Assembly (NCBI RefSeq): GCF_007993045.1
Contig: NZ_VOOR01000028.1
Coordinates: 1 to 64,000 of the forward strand
DNA: 64,000 nucleotides
DNA from: Phaeodactylibacter luteus
Lineage (GTDB): Bacteria; Bacteroidota; Bacteroidia; Chitinophagales; Saprospiraceae
Reading direction: 5' to 3'
This document shows, in pieces, positions 20,401 through 29,600 of the stretch (the stretch's first letter is position 1; each line of letters begins with the position of its first letter). Below the pieces are notes generated by a model. That model was not told the DNA's origin and made no database searches. It was given only the letters and a program-made list of their open reading frames with translations. The position numbers were made by a program, and so were the translations under genes.

Positions 20401-20614
20401 CGATCAGCTGCAGGTAAGGTGGTCGCTACCGGTTGAACAGGACGTCACATTCACCCTTTACAACAGTTCTGGGCAGGCTGTGCTCCGTGAAGCCGCCCGA
20501 ATTTCAGGCAAGGCTTTCCGCACTTGGCCCACATCACAGCTGCCCGCTGGCCTGTATTGGCTGGAGGTGCAGTTGGAAGATGGGGTGCAAGTTTTGAAAG
20601 CGGTGAAGGAGTAA
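17414..20614 (+). CDS. Secreted subtilisin-like (S8) protease with FnIII/GEVED domains and T9SS sorting domain
   Basis: The 1066-residue protein begins with a signal peptide (RTLLFLLGLFLPAILPAQ), which sets the start at 17414 rather than the open frame at 17207. The S8 catalytic domain shows the triad in order: Asp in VCIVDDGLDP (about residue 160), His in NGHGTPVAGI (about 216) and Ser in GGTSGATPHVAG (about 386). Four FnIII-like repeats follow, with a GEVED domain after the second (DYWVWADLNQDGEFDF, GETEDYCLEI). Residues about 985-1066 (LSVAPNPFGDQLQVRW to LKAVKE) form a type A T9SS sorting domain. It is probably an exported, surface-bound or released endopeptidase. Confidence 0.93.
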   Translation: MNYRTLLFLLGLFLPAILPAQQLDHVLGEALIRLEPKTDIAALSARLQWLDGQPTQFKVVKPVSAYMRIWRVSFDHNAISEVKFLAHLNRMPGIEVAQFNHLVELRSTVPNDPGFANQWQYINTGLGECVEGADIDADLAWGITTGGQNALGDDIVVCIVDDGLDPSHQDFGDNVWVNVAEIPDNGIDDDNNGFVDDYAGWNTGSDNDDIDEINGHGTPVAGIVGAQGNNGIGVAGVNWDVKLMIVVGGSGVESEVLEAYSFPLAHRMRYNETNGAEGSFVVATNSSWGVNFGQPENAPLWCAFYDTLGVHGILNAGATINGNQNVDEVGDLPTACASDFMISVTNLNCTGNKVTGAGFGVETIDLGAPGQGTWTAADGNSYGGFGGTSGATPHVAGAIALLYSAPCPQLTQLALENPEAAARLVRQSILDGTRPNSSLDGITVTGGMLNLNNSLQLLLQNCGPCPGAFALEATATDSSALVSWVSTDSTLSSNLLWRPLGDTVWTVLPDTVAPVLLQGLQPCTAYEFAVEDACADTTALSAAATFLTDGCCDAPQGLAAAVSIDSTVLSWQGGAAAQAYRVEVVCPLDTLVFDQVFEPTLTLSGLDSCQACLATVQSLCSENLPPDSLGTSLIFEVPGCGNCIDLGYCEPQGSTSFEFLQAVAVNGEENVSGNDGGYGDYTGFSFTLETGALITISLTPGWVGDAYPEDYWVWADLNQDGEFDFEQELLGSVEASTDEVVAISAIIPEDTPIGSTRLRVAMAYENSPTPACGVEIEGETEDYCLEIVDEVPPCSVPQGLSTGLLAYQSAGVSWSGSAAGYLLRYRADAAAAWSILEVEANTAVTLDGLELCTGYTAQVAGLCSDGIQSAWSAPVQFITLCNPDCSTAGAQLAAGSITDTTVMLAWQPSSQAISYEIELRQAGAANWAAYTAEGLEQAITGLAPCTAYEARLRATCEGVNNISAPSPMFAFETTCLTGLAEAVKVENLSVAPNPFGDQLQVRWSLPVEQDVTFTLYNSSGQAVLREAARISGKAFRTWPTSQLPAGLYWLEVQLEDGVQVLKAVKE

Positions 20615-20654
20615 TACCGTTGGCCTGCGGTTGATCATATCCGCAAGTATTGGG

Positions 20655-20691
20655 GCAGGGCATTTGTAGTTAATGGCTACAGGTGCCCTGC
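20655..20691. terminator. Terminator between the protease gene and murI
   Basis: GCAGGGCA pairs with TGCCCTGC, and the inner TGTAG/CTACA extends the stem; a TTTATT run follows on the plus strand. It lies between convergent genes and contains the murI stop codon. Confidence 0.65.
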
Positions 20692-21489
20692 TTTATTGGG
20701 GGCTTGCATCACCAAATGCCCAAGGCCGAGCATATAATCTGTGAGCGGCTGTGCCTGCTCTGGCCGGCCAGATACTTCTATTATCGGATGGTGGGGCACC
20801 GTGTGGGCTGCTAGCAGGCCATGCTTTTCCAAGATGTGCCTCAGCTGCCGGGCCACGGCTGGAGCCGGGTTGATGACAAATCGCCCGGGCCCGATAATGT
20901 CTTGTATGAGGGGCTGTACAAAAGGGTAGTGCGTGCAGCCCAAGACGAAGGTATCTGCGCCCTGTTCCATCATAGGGTGTAGGATGCTTTCCAGCAGCTG
21001 CCGGGTAGAACGGCTGTCAAGTTGGCCCGCTTCAATAAGCTCGACCAGGCCTGTACAAGGGTTTTCCAACAATTGTATGTGCTGTGCAAACCGGGCCATA
21101 AGGCCAGCATAGCGCTGGCTTTGAAAAGTGCCGGCGGTAGCCAATACCCCAACTACGCCGGTTTTGGTCGCTGCTGCGCCGGGTTTTACGGCGGGCTCCA
21201 TGCCAATGAACGGGATATGGGGCCAAGTTTGCCGGAGCTGGGGCAGGGCAGCAGCAGATGCGGTATTACAAGCCAGGACTACCGCTTTGCAGCCAAGGTC
21301 TTCGATAAGGTATTTGCTGATGGAAATACTGTAGGAGAGGATGGTGGCGGCAGGCTTGGAGCCATAGGGGATACGGGCGGTATCCCCGAAGTACCGGAGG
21401 CGTTCTAATGGGAGAAGTCCGATTATGGCACGGGCGACAGAAAGGCCGCCTATGCCAGAATCGAAAATACCTACCGGGCTATTGTCCAT
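20677..21489 (-). CDS. murI: Glutamate racemase
   Basis: The 270-residue protein interconverts L- and D-glutamate for peptidoglycan. It has the catalytic FDSGIGG motif near the N-terminus, the first catalytic cysteine in VVLACNTASA and the second in FVLGCTHYPF, plus YFGDTARIPYG. Length is normal. It follows two ompH genes on the same strand, a gene order common in Bacteroidota, so cell-wall and outer-membrane functions are probably cotranscribed. Confidence 0.97.
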   Translation of the reverse strand: MDNSPVGIFDSGIGGLSVARAIIGLLPLERLRYFGDTARIPYGSKPAATILSYSISISKYLIEDLGCKAVVLACNTASAAALPQLRQTWPHIPFIGMEPAVKPGAAATKTGVVGVLATAGTFQSQRYAGLMARFAQHIQLLENPCTGLVELIEAGQLDSRSTRQLLESILHPMMEQGADTFVLGCTHYPFVQPLIQDIIGPGRFVINPAPAVARQLRHILEKHGLLAAHTVPHHPIIEVSGRPEQAQPLTDYMLGLGHLVMQAPNKAGHL

Positions 21490-21533
21490 GATAAGATGTA
21501 CTGTCGGTTTGGGAAATCCCCGAACGCGACCGC

Positions 21534-22040
21534 TTACATGCCCAGTTTAGCTTTCACCATGCTGTTCACATTTTGTGAGTCTTCAGCATAGAGCAGTACG
21601 CCTTGGTCAAAGATGAACTGGAAGCCGTTTTCCTTGGCAACATCTTGAATGGCGTTGTTGACCTTTTCATAAATCGGGTTCAGCAGTTCTTCCCGCTTAT
21701 CGTTGAGCTGCTGCCGCATGTCTTGCTCAAACTTAGCAATCTCCTGCTCGCGCTTTTGCAGTTTAGCAGCTTCTTCTTCCTGCTGTTTGGGAGACAGGGA
21801 GCCAGATTCCACTTGCTGTTGCACGGCGAGGTAATCCTGTTGAAGCTGTTCTACCATGCTCTGCCCTTTTTTCTGCAATTGCTTTTGCAAGGCTTCGAGG
21901 TTGGCATCAGCTTGTTTTACTTCAGGCAGCTCAGCCAAGATGGCTGCAGAATTCACATAGCCGAATTTTTGGGCCTGTGTGCTTACCGCCAGGCTCAGGA
22001 AGAAAACTGCTATGCAGCTGATTTTAATCAGACTCTTCAT
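21534..22040 (-). CDS. OmpH/Skp family periplasmic chaperone
   Basis: The 168-residue protein has a signal peptide (SCIAVFFLSLAVSTQAQ), then KFGYVNSAAILAELPEVKQA, the usual OmpH opening. A long charged coiled coil follows (about residues 45-125) and then the conserved C-terminus NGFQFIFDQGVLLYAEDSQN. Skp-type chaperones are trimeric tentacles that carry unfolded outer-membrane proteins across the periplasm. It lies 44 bp upstream of murI and 198 bp after a paralogue. Confidence 0.92.
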   Translation of the reverse strand: MKSLIKISCIAVFFLSLAVSTQAQKFGYVNSAAILAELPEVKQADANLEALQKQLQKKGQSMVEQLQQDYLAVQQQVESGSLSPKQQEEEAAKLQKREQEIAKFEQDMRQQLNDKREELLNPIYEKVNNAIQDVAKENGFQFIFDQGVLLYAEDSQNVNSMVKAKLGM

Positions 22041-22238
22041 TTGCGTATCTATTTGAATTGACGGAACAAAACGTGGGCCGTATTCCGGCCATTTATTTCA
22101 CTCCAAGTGAATTTTGGGCATCAGGCCCTAAATAATTAGCGGCTGCAAAAATAGGAAATCCGCTCGGTCTGTACAGGACTAATACCTGAAAAACTGAGGT
22201 GCTTTCTGCTACAGCCACAGTAAGCGCGGGGAAATGCC

Positions 22239-22760
22239 CTAATCAAGCTTCTTCAGGATGTCCTCAGTTTTGTCATAAGAAGGGTTGGAGAAGATCATGC
22301 CTGTACCGCCAGATTGGTCAAAAATAAAGTCATAGCCCCTTTCGGTAGCATACTCTTCGATGGCCGCGTAGACACGCTCCTGTATAGGGCGCACCAATTC
22401 CTGCCGCAGCTTGAACAGGTCGCCTTCCGGGCCGAATTTCTCCTTCTGCATTTCGCGCACTTCCTTTTCCTTGTTCATGATTTCTTCCTCCCGCCGGGCC
22501 CGTTCGTCTTCGCTCAGTAGGACCTGTTCCGCCTGATATCGGTTGTACATCCCTTTGATTTTATCGTATTCCTGAGCAATCTGCTGCCGCCACTGCTGTG
22601 CGGTTTTATCAAGGTCGCGCTGTGCAGCCTGGTAATCGTCTATGCTTTCAAGGATAGTATTGACATTGACATAGGCGATGCGCTGTGCGTAGCTGCTGAT
22701 GGCTGTAAGGGCGATAACAGCCAAGACAGCGACGGTACGGTGAAGGGTTGCTTTGGTCAT
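22239..22760 (-). CDS. OmpH/Skp family periplasmic chaperone (first of pair)
   Basis: The 173-residue protein begins at MTKATLHRTVAVLAVIALTA, a signal peptide ending SYAQ; an upstream in-frame ATG would spoil it. It has RIAYVNVNTILESIDDYQAA, a coiled coil rich in Glu, Lys and Arg, and YDFIFDQSGGTGMIFSNPSY at the end. It is a diverged paralogue of the next gene. The 198-bp gap to that gene shows no terminator. In many relatives bamA precedes this pair; here it is replaced by a divergent crtA-like gene. Confidence 0.92.
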   Translation of the reverse strand: MTKATLHRTVAVLAVIALTAISSYAQRIAYVNVNTILESIDDYQAAQRDLDKTAQQWRQQIAQEYDKIKGMYNRYQAEQVLLSEDERARREEEIMNKEKEVREMQKEKFGPEGDLFKLRQELVRPIQERVYAAIEEYATERGYDFIFDQSGGTGMIFSNPSYDKTEDILKKLD

Positions 22761-22978
22761 TTTGTTTGATTTTGATTTCCAATTGCGAAAGTAAGCATTT
22801 CTGCACACGCATTAATAACGCAGGATTCAGCAGCAGGGTACGTTCGCTTTCAGTGGTTTAACGGGTTTTTAACGGAAGGCTGAGCGAATGATTGGCTAGG
22901 GTGGCCCAACAAATTGCGCAGAATTTGATTGTAATGGGGGCGGCCTGGCAATTGGGCCCCTGCAAACCGCTTGTCTCT

Positions 22979-23710
22979 ATGAACCCGCAAGGTGCAATTA
23001 CAACCGTTACTTTCTTCCGCTATGAGAGCCTGCCCGACAAGTGGTGGGGCTTCAAGCAAATGGGGCTTTCAGCCGAGCGCTTAAAAGGCGTGGCAGGGCT
23101 CCGTTTTTACAAGATGCTGGGCAGTGGCGCAGGCAACGGGTTCAGCATCTGGCCCAATTTTGGCGTTTATGGGCTTTTGCAGGTCTGGGAGGATGAAGCA
23201 GCGGCGCTAGCTTTTGGCGAAAGCCATGAGCTGTTCCGGGAAAGCCTTGGGCGGGCTGCCGGTTGGTGGCGGATATTCCTTCAGGCTGCCAAATCGCACG
23301 GCGAATGGGAAGGGGCATCGCCTTTCCCTATCACTACAGGTTACGACACCGAAAAGCCTGTGGCGGTATTGACCCGGGCTACCATTTACCCCCGCCACCT
23401 CTGGCGCTTCTGGCGCTTTGTCCCGCCGGTGAGCCGCTCTATAGCGCAAAAGGAAGGGCTGCTCTTCTCTGTAGGGGTTGGCGAACTGCCCTTGATACAG
23501 CAGGCTACCTTTAGCCTTTGGGCCAATAGCCACCACATGATGGCCTATGCGTACCAAAGCGAGCACCACAAAAAAGTGGTACGCCGCACCCGTGAGCTGG
23601 GCTGGTACCGCGAAGAGCTGTTCTGCCGTTTCCACCCTTACCGTTCCGAAGGGGACTGGGAAAATGGGCAGACCCCGGCAGATTCCCTCTTCCATCCGTT
23701 GACGGCTTAG
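22979..23710 (+). CDS. Spheroidene monooxygenase (CrtA)-like protein
   Basis: A 243-residue protein with the CrtA-like pattern LKGVAGLRFYKMLGSGAGNG, FSIWPNFGVYGLLQVWEDEA, PVAVLTRATIYPRHLWRFWR, FVPPVSRSI, QATFSLWANSHHMMAYAY and RRTRELGWYREELFCRF. CrtA is a heme-dependent carotenoid oxygenase that adds keto groups. No other carotenoid gene is near, so the substrate is open and related proteins outside carotenoid pathways are known. I take the ATG at 22979; an in-frame ATG at 22892 would add 29 residues without family support. Confidence 0.8.
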   Translation: MNPQGAITTVTFFRYESLPDKWWGFKQMGLSAERLKGVAGLRFYKMLGSGAGNGFSIWPNFGVYGLLQVWEDEAAALAFGESHELFRESLGRAAGWWRIFLQAAKSHGEWEGASPFPITTGYDTEKPVAVLTRATIYPRHLWRFWRFVPPVSRSIAQKEGLLFSVGVGELPLIQQATFSLWANSHHMMAYAYQSEHHKKVVRRTRELGWYREELFCRFHPYRSEGDWENGQTPADSLFHPLTA

Positions 23711-23772
23711 AACTCTGCCACCGCTCTAAATGTTGCTGTTCCAAAATGCCTGGCGGCAAAAGATAAATTCCT

Positions 23773-24540
23773 ATGCTGGAGCTCAATTACAAATCCTTCG
23801 GCCAGGGCGACCCGGTCATCATCCTTCATGGCCTGTTCGGCACACTGGACAATTGGCAGACGCTAGCCCGCAAGCTTGGCGAACAATTCACTGTCTATCT
23901 GGTCGATCAGCGCAACCACGGCCGTTCGCCTCACGACCCTGAGCATACTTACACCGCTCTGGCGGAAGACCTGCACCACTTCATGGAGTCGCATTGGATG
24001 TTCAAAGCACATATCATAGGCCACTCTATGGGGGGCAAAACGGCTATGACCTTTGCCAAGCTATACCCCGATATGGTCGACAAGCTGGTGGTAGTGGATA
24101 TTGCGCCTAAGGCTTATGCAGGCGGGCACGAAGAAATTTTCCGGGCCTTACAGTCTGTAGACCTGCCCAATATCAGTGCGCGCAGCGATGCCGATGAACA
24201 GCTGCAGCAGCGTATCCCCGAAAAAAGCATCCGGCAGTTCTTGCTCAAAAATCTATCCCGGGACAAAGATGGGGGCTACCGCTGGAAAATGAACCTCGCC
24301 GCTCTTTGGGATCACTACAAGGATGTGCTGCAGATGCCTTTGGCAGGCCATCCTTTCGAGGGCGATACCCTTTTTATCCGGGGAGAGAAGTCCAATTATA
24401 TTCTGGATGAAGATCAACCCCTGCTCGCCAATGAATTCCCGGGGAGCCAGCTGAAGACCATACCGGGGGCAGGGCATTGGGTGCATGCTCAAGCTCCAGG
24501 CCAGCTGCTGGGGCTCTTGGAGCAATTCCTTTCCCAATAA
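23773..24540 (+). CDS. Alpha/beta hydrolase (YbfF-like esterase)
   Basis: The 255-residue protein has the alpha/beta hydrolase landmarks: oxyanion loop ILHGLFGTLDNW, strand VYLVDQRNHGRSPH, nucleophile elbow GHSMGG (Ser), DTLFIRGEKS before the acid and GAGHWVHAQAP with the catalytic His. The pattern is that of YbfF acyl-thioesterase/esterases. It is 62 bp after the crtA-like gene and 7 bp before hemW, so the three genes are probably one transcript. Confidence 0.9.
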   Translation: MLELNYKSFGQGDPVIILHGLFGTLDNWQTLARKLGEQFTVYLVDQRNHGRSPHDPEHTYTALAEDLHHFMESHWMFKAHIIGHSMGGKTAMTFAKLYPDMVDKLVVVDIAPKAYAGGHEEIFRALQSVDLPNISARSDADEQLQQRIPEKSIRQFLLKNLSRDKDGGYRWKMNLAALWDHYKDVLQMPLAGHPFEGDTLFIRGEKSNYILDEDQPLLANEFPGSQLKTIPGAGHWVHAQAPGQLLGLLEQFLSQ

Positions 24541-24547
24541 AGTGCTT

Positions 24548-25675
24548 ATGCCCGGACTTTACCTGCACATCCCATTTTGCAAGCAAGCCTGCCACTATTG
24601 CAATTTTCACTTCTCTACCTCCCTGAAGTACAGGGGCGAGATGGTAAAAGCCATCGCCCGAGAGCTCGGCTTCCGGAAAGATTACCTCACAGATAAGCGG
24701 CTGGATAGCATCTATTTTGGCGGCGGTACGCCAAGCCTCTTAACTGCGGCAGAGCTGGCCTTCCTCTTTGAAGCCATCTCCAGGCATTTTGAGGTCAGCC
24801 CCGGCGCAGAGGTTACCCTAGAAGCTAACCCTGATGACCTTACTCCCGAGCGCTTGGCCTCCCTCCGGCAATCGGCAGTCAACCGGTTGAGCATCGGGCT
24901 GCAGTCTTTCTCAGAAGAAGACTTGCGCTTTTTCAACCGGGCACACAGCGCTGATGAAGCCGCCCGCTGTCTCGATCTTGCATTAGAAGCGGGCTTTGAT
25001 GACCTTTCTGTAGATCTGATCTATGGCTCGCCCACCACTACCGATGCACAGTGGGAAAGGAACCTGGACGAGGTTTTCCGGCGCCGTATCCCTCACTTGT
25101 CTTGCTACGCACTGACCGTAGAGCCCCAAACGGCCCTAGACCACTTCGTCCGCAAAGGCAAAGCCCCTCAGGTTGATGAAGCACAGGCGGCACGGCAGTT
25201 CAGCTACTTGGCGCAGCGGGCCGCCTCTGAAGGCTATGCGCATTATGAAATTTCGAACTTTGCCCTGCCCGGGCGCTACGCGCGCCACAACAGTAGTTAT
25301 TGGAAGGGCGAGCATTATCTTGGCGTAGGCCCTTCCGCCCACAGCTTCGACGGGGCGAGCAGACAGTGGAATGTAGCCCACAACGCCAAGTACCTTAAAG
25401 CGCTGCAATCTGAAAGCCCCCAAGGCTTTTTTGAACGGGAAGAACTGTCGGTTGCCGACCGCTACAATGAATACATCATGACGGGCCTTCGGACATCTTG
25501 GGGCGTCAGTTTGGAGCAAATCCAAGCAATTGACCCGCAGGCGGCCCCACACTTTCAGCGTGAAGCACACATATTCCTGGAGCAAGGGCAATTGGTGCAA
25601 TCTGGGGGGCGCTTTTTCTTGTCTCCACAAGCCCGCTTTCTGGCTGATGGCATTGCAGCCGCACTTTTTTGGTAA
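24548..25675 (+). CDS. hemW: Radical SAM heme chaperone HemW
   Basis: The 375-residue protein opens MPGLYLHIPFCKQACHYCNF; the CxxxCxxC cysteines bind the [4Fe-4S] cluster used by radical SAM enzymes. SIYFGGGTPSLL, ANPDDLTPE and NRLSIGLQSF are the expected following motifs, and the HemW C-terminal region follows (HNSSYWKGEHYLGVGPSAHS). HemW delivers heme to respiratory proteins and is often misnamed coproporphyrinogen oxidase (HemN). The start at 24548 follows the preceding stop by 7 bp. Confidence 0.94.
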   Translation: MPGLYLHIPFCKQACHYCNFHFSTSLKYRGEMVKAIARELGFRKDYLTDKRLDSIYFGGGTPSLLTAAELAFLFEAISRHFEVSPGAEVTLEANPDDLTPERLASLRQSAVNRLSIGLQSFSEEDLRFFNRAHSADEAARCLDLALEAGFDDLSVDLIYGSPTTTDAQWERNLDEVFRRRIPHLSCYALTVEPQTALDHFVRKGKAPQVDEAQAARQFSYLAQRAASEGYAHYEISNFALPGRYARHNSSYWKGEHYLGVGPSAHSFDGASRQWNVAHNAKYLKALQSESPQGFFEREELSVADRYNEYIMTGLRTSWGVSLEQIQAIDPQAAPHFQREAHIFLEQGQLVQSGGRFFLSPQARFLADGIAAALFW

Positions 25676-25707
25676 ATTTAGCCTGGCCCTCTACAAAAAG
25701 TGAAAGC

Positions 25708-26613
25708 ATGGACCGTTCAGGAATACATTTGCAGGTAAAGCAGGCGGTAGGCCGTGGCCGGCTGGTACAGGCTATGGATATTTTGGAAAACAGCCTTGAG
25801 GAGCAGAGCCCTTACGCTGATGTCCTTACCATACTGCGTGCGCGGCTATCCCGCGTGAAGCAGGAAGAGCAGTTGGGGGCAATCAGTGTACAGGAGGCTG
25901 GCCCTGAGCGGGTACGGGTACAGATTGCCCTGCTCGAATTATCCGCTGCATGGGCTGAGGGTAAAGCAGTGCCCCGCTCTGGCCCGGCCTGGCCATGGGC
26001 GCGTATACTGGCGGGTACAGGCCTGGGCCTATTGCTGCTGGCTAGCGCCTGGCTGTTTTGGCCCGCTAGCTCAGACAGCCTTACGGTATTTGTACATGGC
26101 AAAAATGGCGTAAGGGAGCTGCCCTTGCAAAACCGGGGAGCTGTGCGCCTCATTTACGGACAGGCAGTCCGGGCCAAGGGTATCAATGAGGCTGGGCAAG
26201 CTGTCTTCAATGAGATCCCCGCTTCGTTTTTCAGTGCGGGTGCGCAGGTGCGCATTGAAGTAGAAGACACAGAGGGAGAGCCTTATTACAATCTGGCAGA
26301 AGACTCCCTGTACAACCTGCGCCCCGGGCAGCCCGTTTTTGTCGCAGTTGGCCTTTCAGGGCTGGACCGGCTTTTCGGCAGCGTACAAGACTTTGAGACT
26401 GGGCAGCCCATTGCAGGGGCTACAGTACGGGTGGGCGCCTTGCACGGGCATTCAGATTCTACCGGCTGGTTTAGCATAAGCATACCGGAAGCCGAGCAGC
26501 GGCAGTTTCAGACCCTCCGCGTTTTCAAAGAAGGATATACCCCATGGAAAGCCTCCCGCATCCCCCCACAAGCCCAGCAGGAAATAGAAGTGATGCTAAA
26601 AATTGAGCAATGA
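25708..26613 (+). CDS. Membrane protein with effector-associated domain (EAD11-like) and CarboxypepD-reg domain
   Basis: The 301-residue protein has three parts. Residues about 10-83 (GRLVQAMDILENS, LRARLSRVKQEEQLGAIS, ALLELSAAW) resemble EAD11, a death-like adaptor domain that in Bacteroidota brings sensors and effectors of predicted conflict systems together through homotypic contacts. Residues about 98-118 form one membrane helix (ILAGTGLGLLLLASAWLFW). The rest should be periplasmic and ends in a carboxypeptidase-regulatory-like beta domain (GQPIAGATVRVGA, STGWFSI). It overlaps the next gene by 4 bp (ATGA). The EAD11 call rests on pattern recognition alone. Confidence 0.75.
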   Translation: MDRSGIHLQVKQAVGRGRLVQAMDILENSLEEQSPYADVLTILRARLSRVKQEEQLGAISVQEAGPERVRVQIALLELSAAWAEGKAVPRSGPAWPWARILAGTGLGLLLLASAWLFWPASSDSLTVFVHGKNGVRELPLQNRGAVRLIYGQAVRAKGINEAGQAVFNEIPASFFSAGAQVRIEVEDTEGEPYYNLAEDSLYNLRPGQPVFVAVGLSGLDRLFGSVQDFETGQPIAGATVRVGALHGHSDSTGWFSISIPEAEQRQFQTLRVFKEGYTPWKASRIPPQAQQEIEVMLKIEQ

Positions 26614-29600
26614 GCAGATTGATTACATGGCTGCTGCTGCTGCTGGCTTGTCCTGTGTGGGCGCAGCAGCTGGAGCGTGCAGGGCAGGTCACTATCCACA
26701 ATAGCCGTTATCGTACGGGCGTGCTCGAAGTCGTTCCTGGCGCAGAAGTGCTGGCTGGAGAAGGCGCAGTGCCCCGGGTGACAGATGAAGAAGGGCAGTT
26801 TCTGCTGCGTTTTGTGGGCCTCCCGCCTGCCAGCACAATAGCCGTCAGCGTAAATAAGCCTGGGCTAGAGGTCGTCAACAAAAGGGCCTTGGCTACGGTG
26901 ACGGTAGGAGACCCGTCACTCCTGAGGGTCTTCATGGCTAAACCTGGCGCTATCGCTCAGGCTATGGCAGAGTTTTATGCCATCAATGTAGCTCAGTTGA
27001 CCGCCCGGCGCGATAGCATCATACAAGATTTGCGGACGGAGGGGGCCGCCAAGGCTAAGGCGCTGCAAGGGCTGGAGGAAAAGTATGGCCGTACGCTTGT
27101 CAGCCGGGATGAAGCCATTGCACTTCTTGAAAAGCAGCTGGAGCAAGCCCTGTCGCAGTTGTCTGTGCACAGCTTGCAGCTGGCCGGCAAAAACCTGGAT
27201 TTTGCATCAAGCCTCTATATCAAAGCTTATGAAGCGCTGCGGGCAGGACAGCAGGAAAAAGTGATCGCGCTCTTAGAGGAGGCCCGCCTCAATGATCGGG
27301 CTCAGCGTGCGCTTGGGGATATCGCGTCTGCACAAGAGAATATTGAAGCGGAAGAGGAGCGTATCCGGCTCAGCCGTGCAGAAATAGATCAGATCATCGA
27401 AGCTTATGAGCTGCAGGCCGAGGCCTATACCTTAAAGCTGCAGGTGGACAAAGCCCTTCTGACCAATGACACTATCCTGCAGCTACTGCCAGAGAGCAGT
27501 TTTGGCCCGGAGAAGCGTTTGCTTTTGCTGGGGGAGCAGTTGCAGCAGTTGGCGCTCTTGGGCAGGGGGAGCACGGGCTTGGAACAGGAAATACGCTCTG
27601 CCCTGGCTTCCAGCCCTTTTTCTGATGGCATCCGGCTTATGCTTTGGAATACGTTGGCCGAAGCCAAAAATCTTCAGGGGCAGTACCCCGAGGTAATCGA
27701 GGTGACAAAGAAGGCGATTGCTATAGCCGGGGCATCCGCTTCCGCTTTTGAAAAAGCGAGGGCTTGGCGTGCGCAGGGCAGCGCATGGCTGAACCTCGGG
27801 CAGATTTCCCGGGCAGCAGATGCTTTTGAAGAAGCAGCCCAAGCTTTGGATACGGATGAAAGCCCTTTGCGGGAAACTTCTGGTGTCCTATTGCTGATGG
27901 ACTTGGGGAACCTTGCCATGCAGCAGGGGGATATGGCGGAAAGCGTCCGTTGGTACAGGCAGGCCATCCGGAACTGGTCAGCGGCTTCCGCCCCTCCGGT
28001 TGTCCGCCTCGCTGGTGAAAGCACTATGCAGGTAGGGCTGGGGATGGCCTACCTACAGTATGGCAGTTATCTTGAAGCAGAACAGTACTTTGAACGGGCC
28101 TTGTCTGCACTGGATGGCACGCAGCTCCCCCTTGTGTCCGCCAATGCAAGGGTAGGGCTCGCTAATGTGGCGATGGCGCAGGGGCAATGGGAAAAAGCAG
28201 AGGCACTGGCGCGTGCTGCTGAGTCAGATTTTTTGGCGTTCAGCCCGGATAACGCAGGCCTGGGGCTAGCCTATCAAGTGTTGGGCAGCCTTTCGGCTGA
28301 GCGCGGAGATGCAGAACAAGCCTTGGCTTACCTGGCGCAGGCCAAGGAGCAGATTGAACAGGCACAGCCGGGCAGCCCAGCTTTGGCCATGGTTTATGAA
28401 GCCTACGCCGCGCAGTACATGGCTTTGGGCAAAATAGCGGAAGCCCAGGCGTCACTCCGGCAAGCAAGGAGCATCATAGTGCGCACAGAAGGGCAGGGGC
28501 TGCTGCTTGCCAACCTGATGCAGGCCGAAGCCGATCTGTTGCTGCGCTCTGGCCAAACGGAGCAGGCCACCTCAGTAGCAGAAGCCGCGCTGAGCATCTA
28601 CCAACAAGAAGGTGTGGAGAGCATGGCCCTGGCCAATTTGTACCTGCTGCTGAGCAACATCAGCTTGTCCGAGAAAGCCCCATCTGCTAGCCAGCAATGG
28701 CTTTCCCAAGCGGTAGCTTTGATGGAAAAGCAGATGGTAGGGGGAGCCAGCACATTTTTGGCGAACACTTACTATATGCAGGCCCAAACGCATTTGCTGC
28801 TGCAAAAGAGGGCATTGGCTGCCGAGGCTGCTAAGAAAGCCCTTCAGGTATACGAAGCCTTAGGTTATCATCGGGAGGAGCGTTTCAGAGCCCTTCTACT
28901 GCTCGCCCAGGCACAAGCAAGCGGTGCTGGCAAGGAAGGTGCTGCGGAAGCGTTGTCCCTTGCCCGCCAACTGGCACAAGGCCCTGGAGAAGAGGCACAG
29001 ATTTTGATGTTAGAAGCAGCACAAGCTGTGGAGCGTGGGGGCTATCAGGAGGGGGCTGCGTTGCTGCAAGAATCTATCGGTAAGCTGCAGGAAGAATCGC
29101 CTGTTGACAGTACGCAGCTCAGCCTCGCTTACCAAAAACTGGGGCAGGCCCAAATGCCGCTTTCGCCAGTTGCAGCCTTGCGCACTACCCAAAAGGCATT
29201 GGCCTTGATGCCGCATGGCGCTCCGCCTTATGCCCAGGCCGGAGTGCACAACCAGATTGGGCTGGCGGCAGAGCAGGCGGCAGACCTGCCAGCTATGGCA
29301 CGTGCATACAAAGCTGCTGTAGCCCTGCTGGAAAAAGAGGAAGCGGGCGGCTTAGGGCTCGGGCTGGCCTTGACGGGCTATGCCCGGGCGTTGCAGTATC
29401 AGCAAAAGCTGGGCGATGCTATACGGTTATATGAGCGTGCTGTGCCCATAATGGAGGCGCAGCGCGAAGCCCCGGACAACGGCATGGCCGCTCTAGGCCT
29501 TGGGCAATGCCTGCAATTCCAAGGACGGCCAGGGGAGGCCTTGCCCTGGTTCGAAAAAACGATTGAAAAGTTAGAAGCCATGCCCGGCTCGGCTCCCCCT

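Noticed and set aside
24548-25675. Oxygen-independent coproporphyrinogen oxidase (hemN)
   Set aside because: Length and the CxxxCxxC-centred N-terminus fit HemW, and residues typical of HemN's longer N-terminus are missing.
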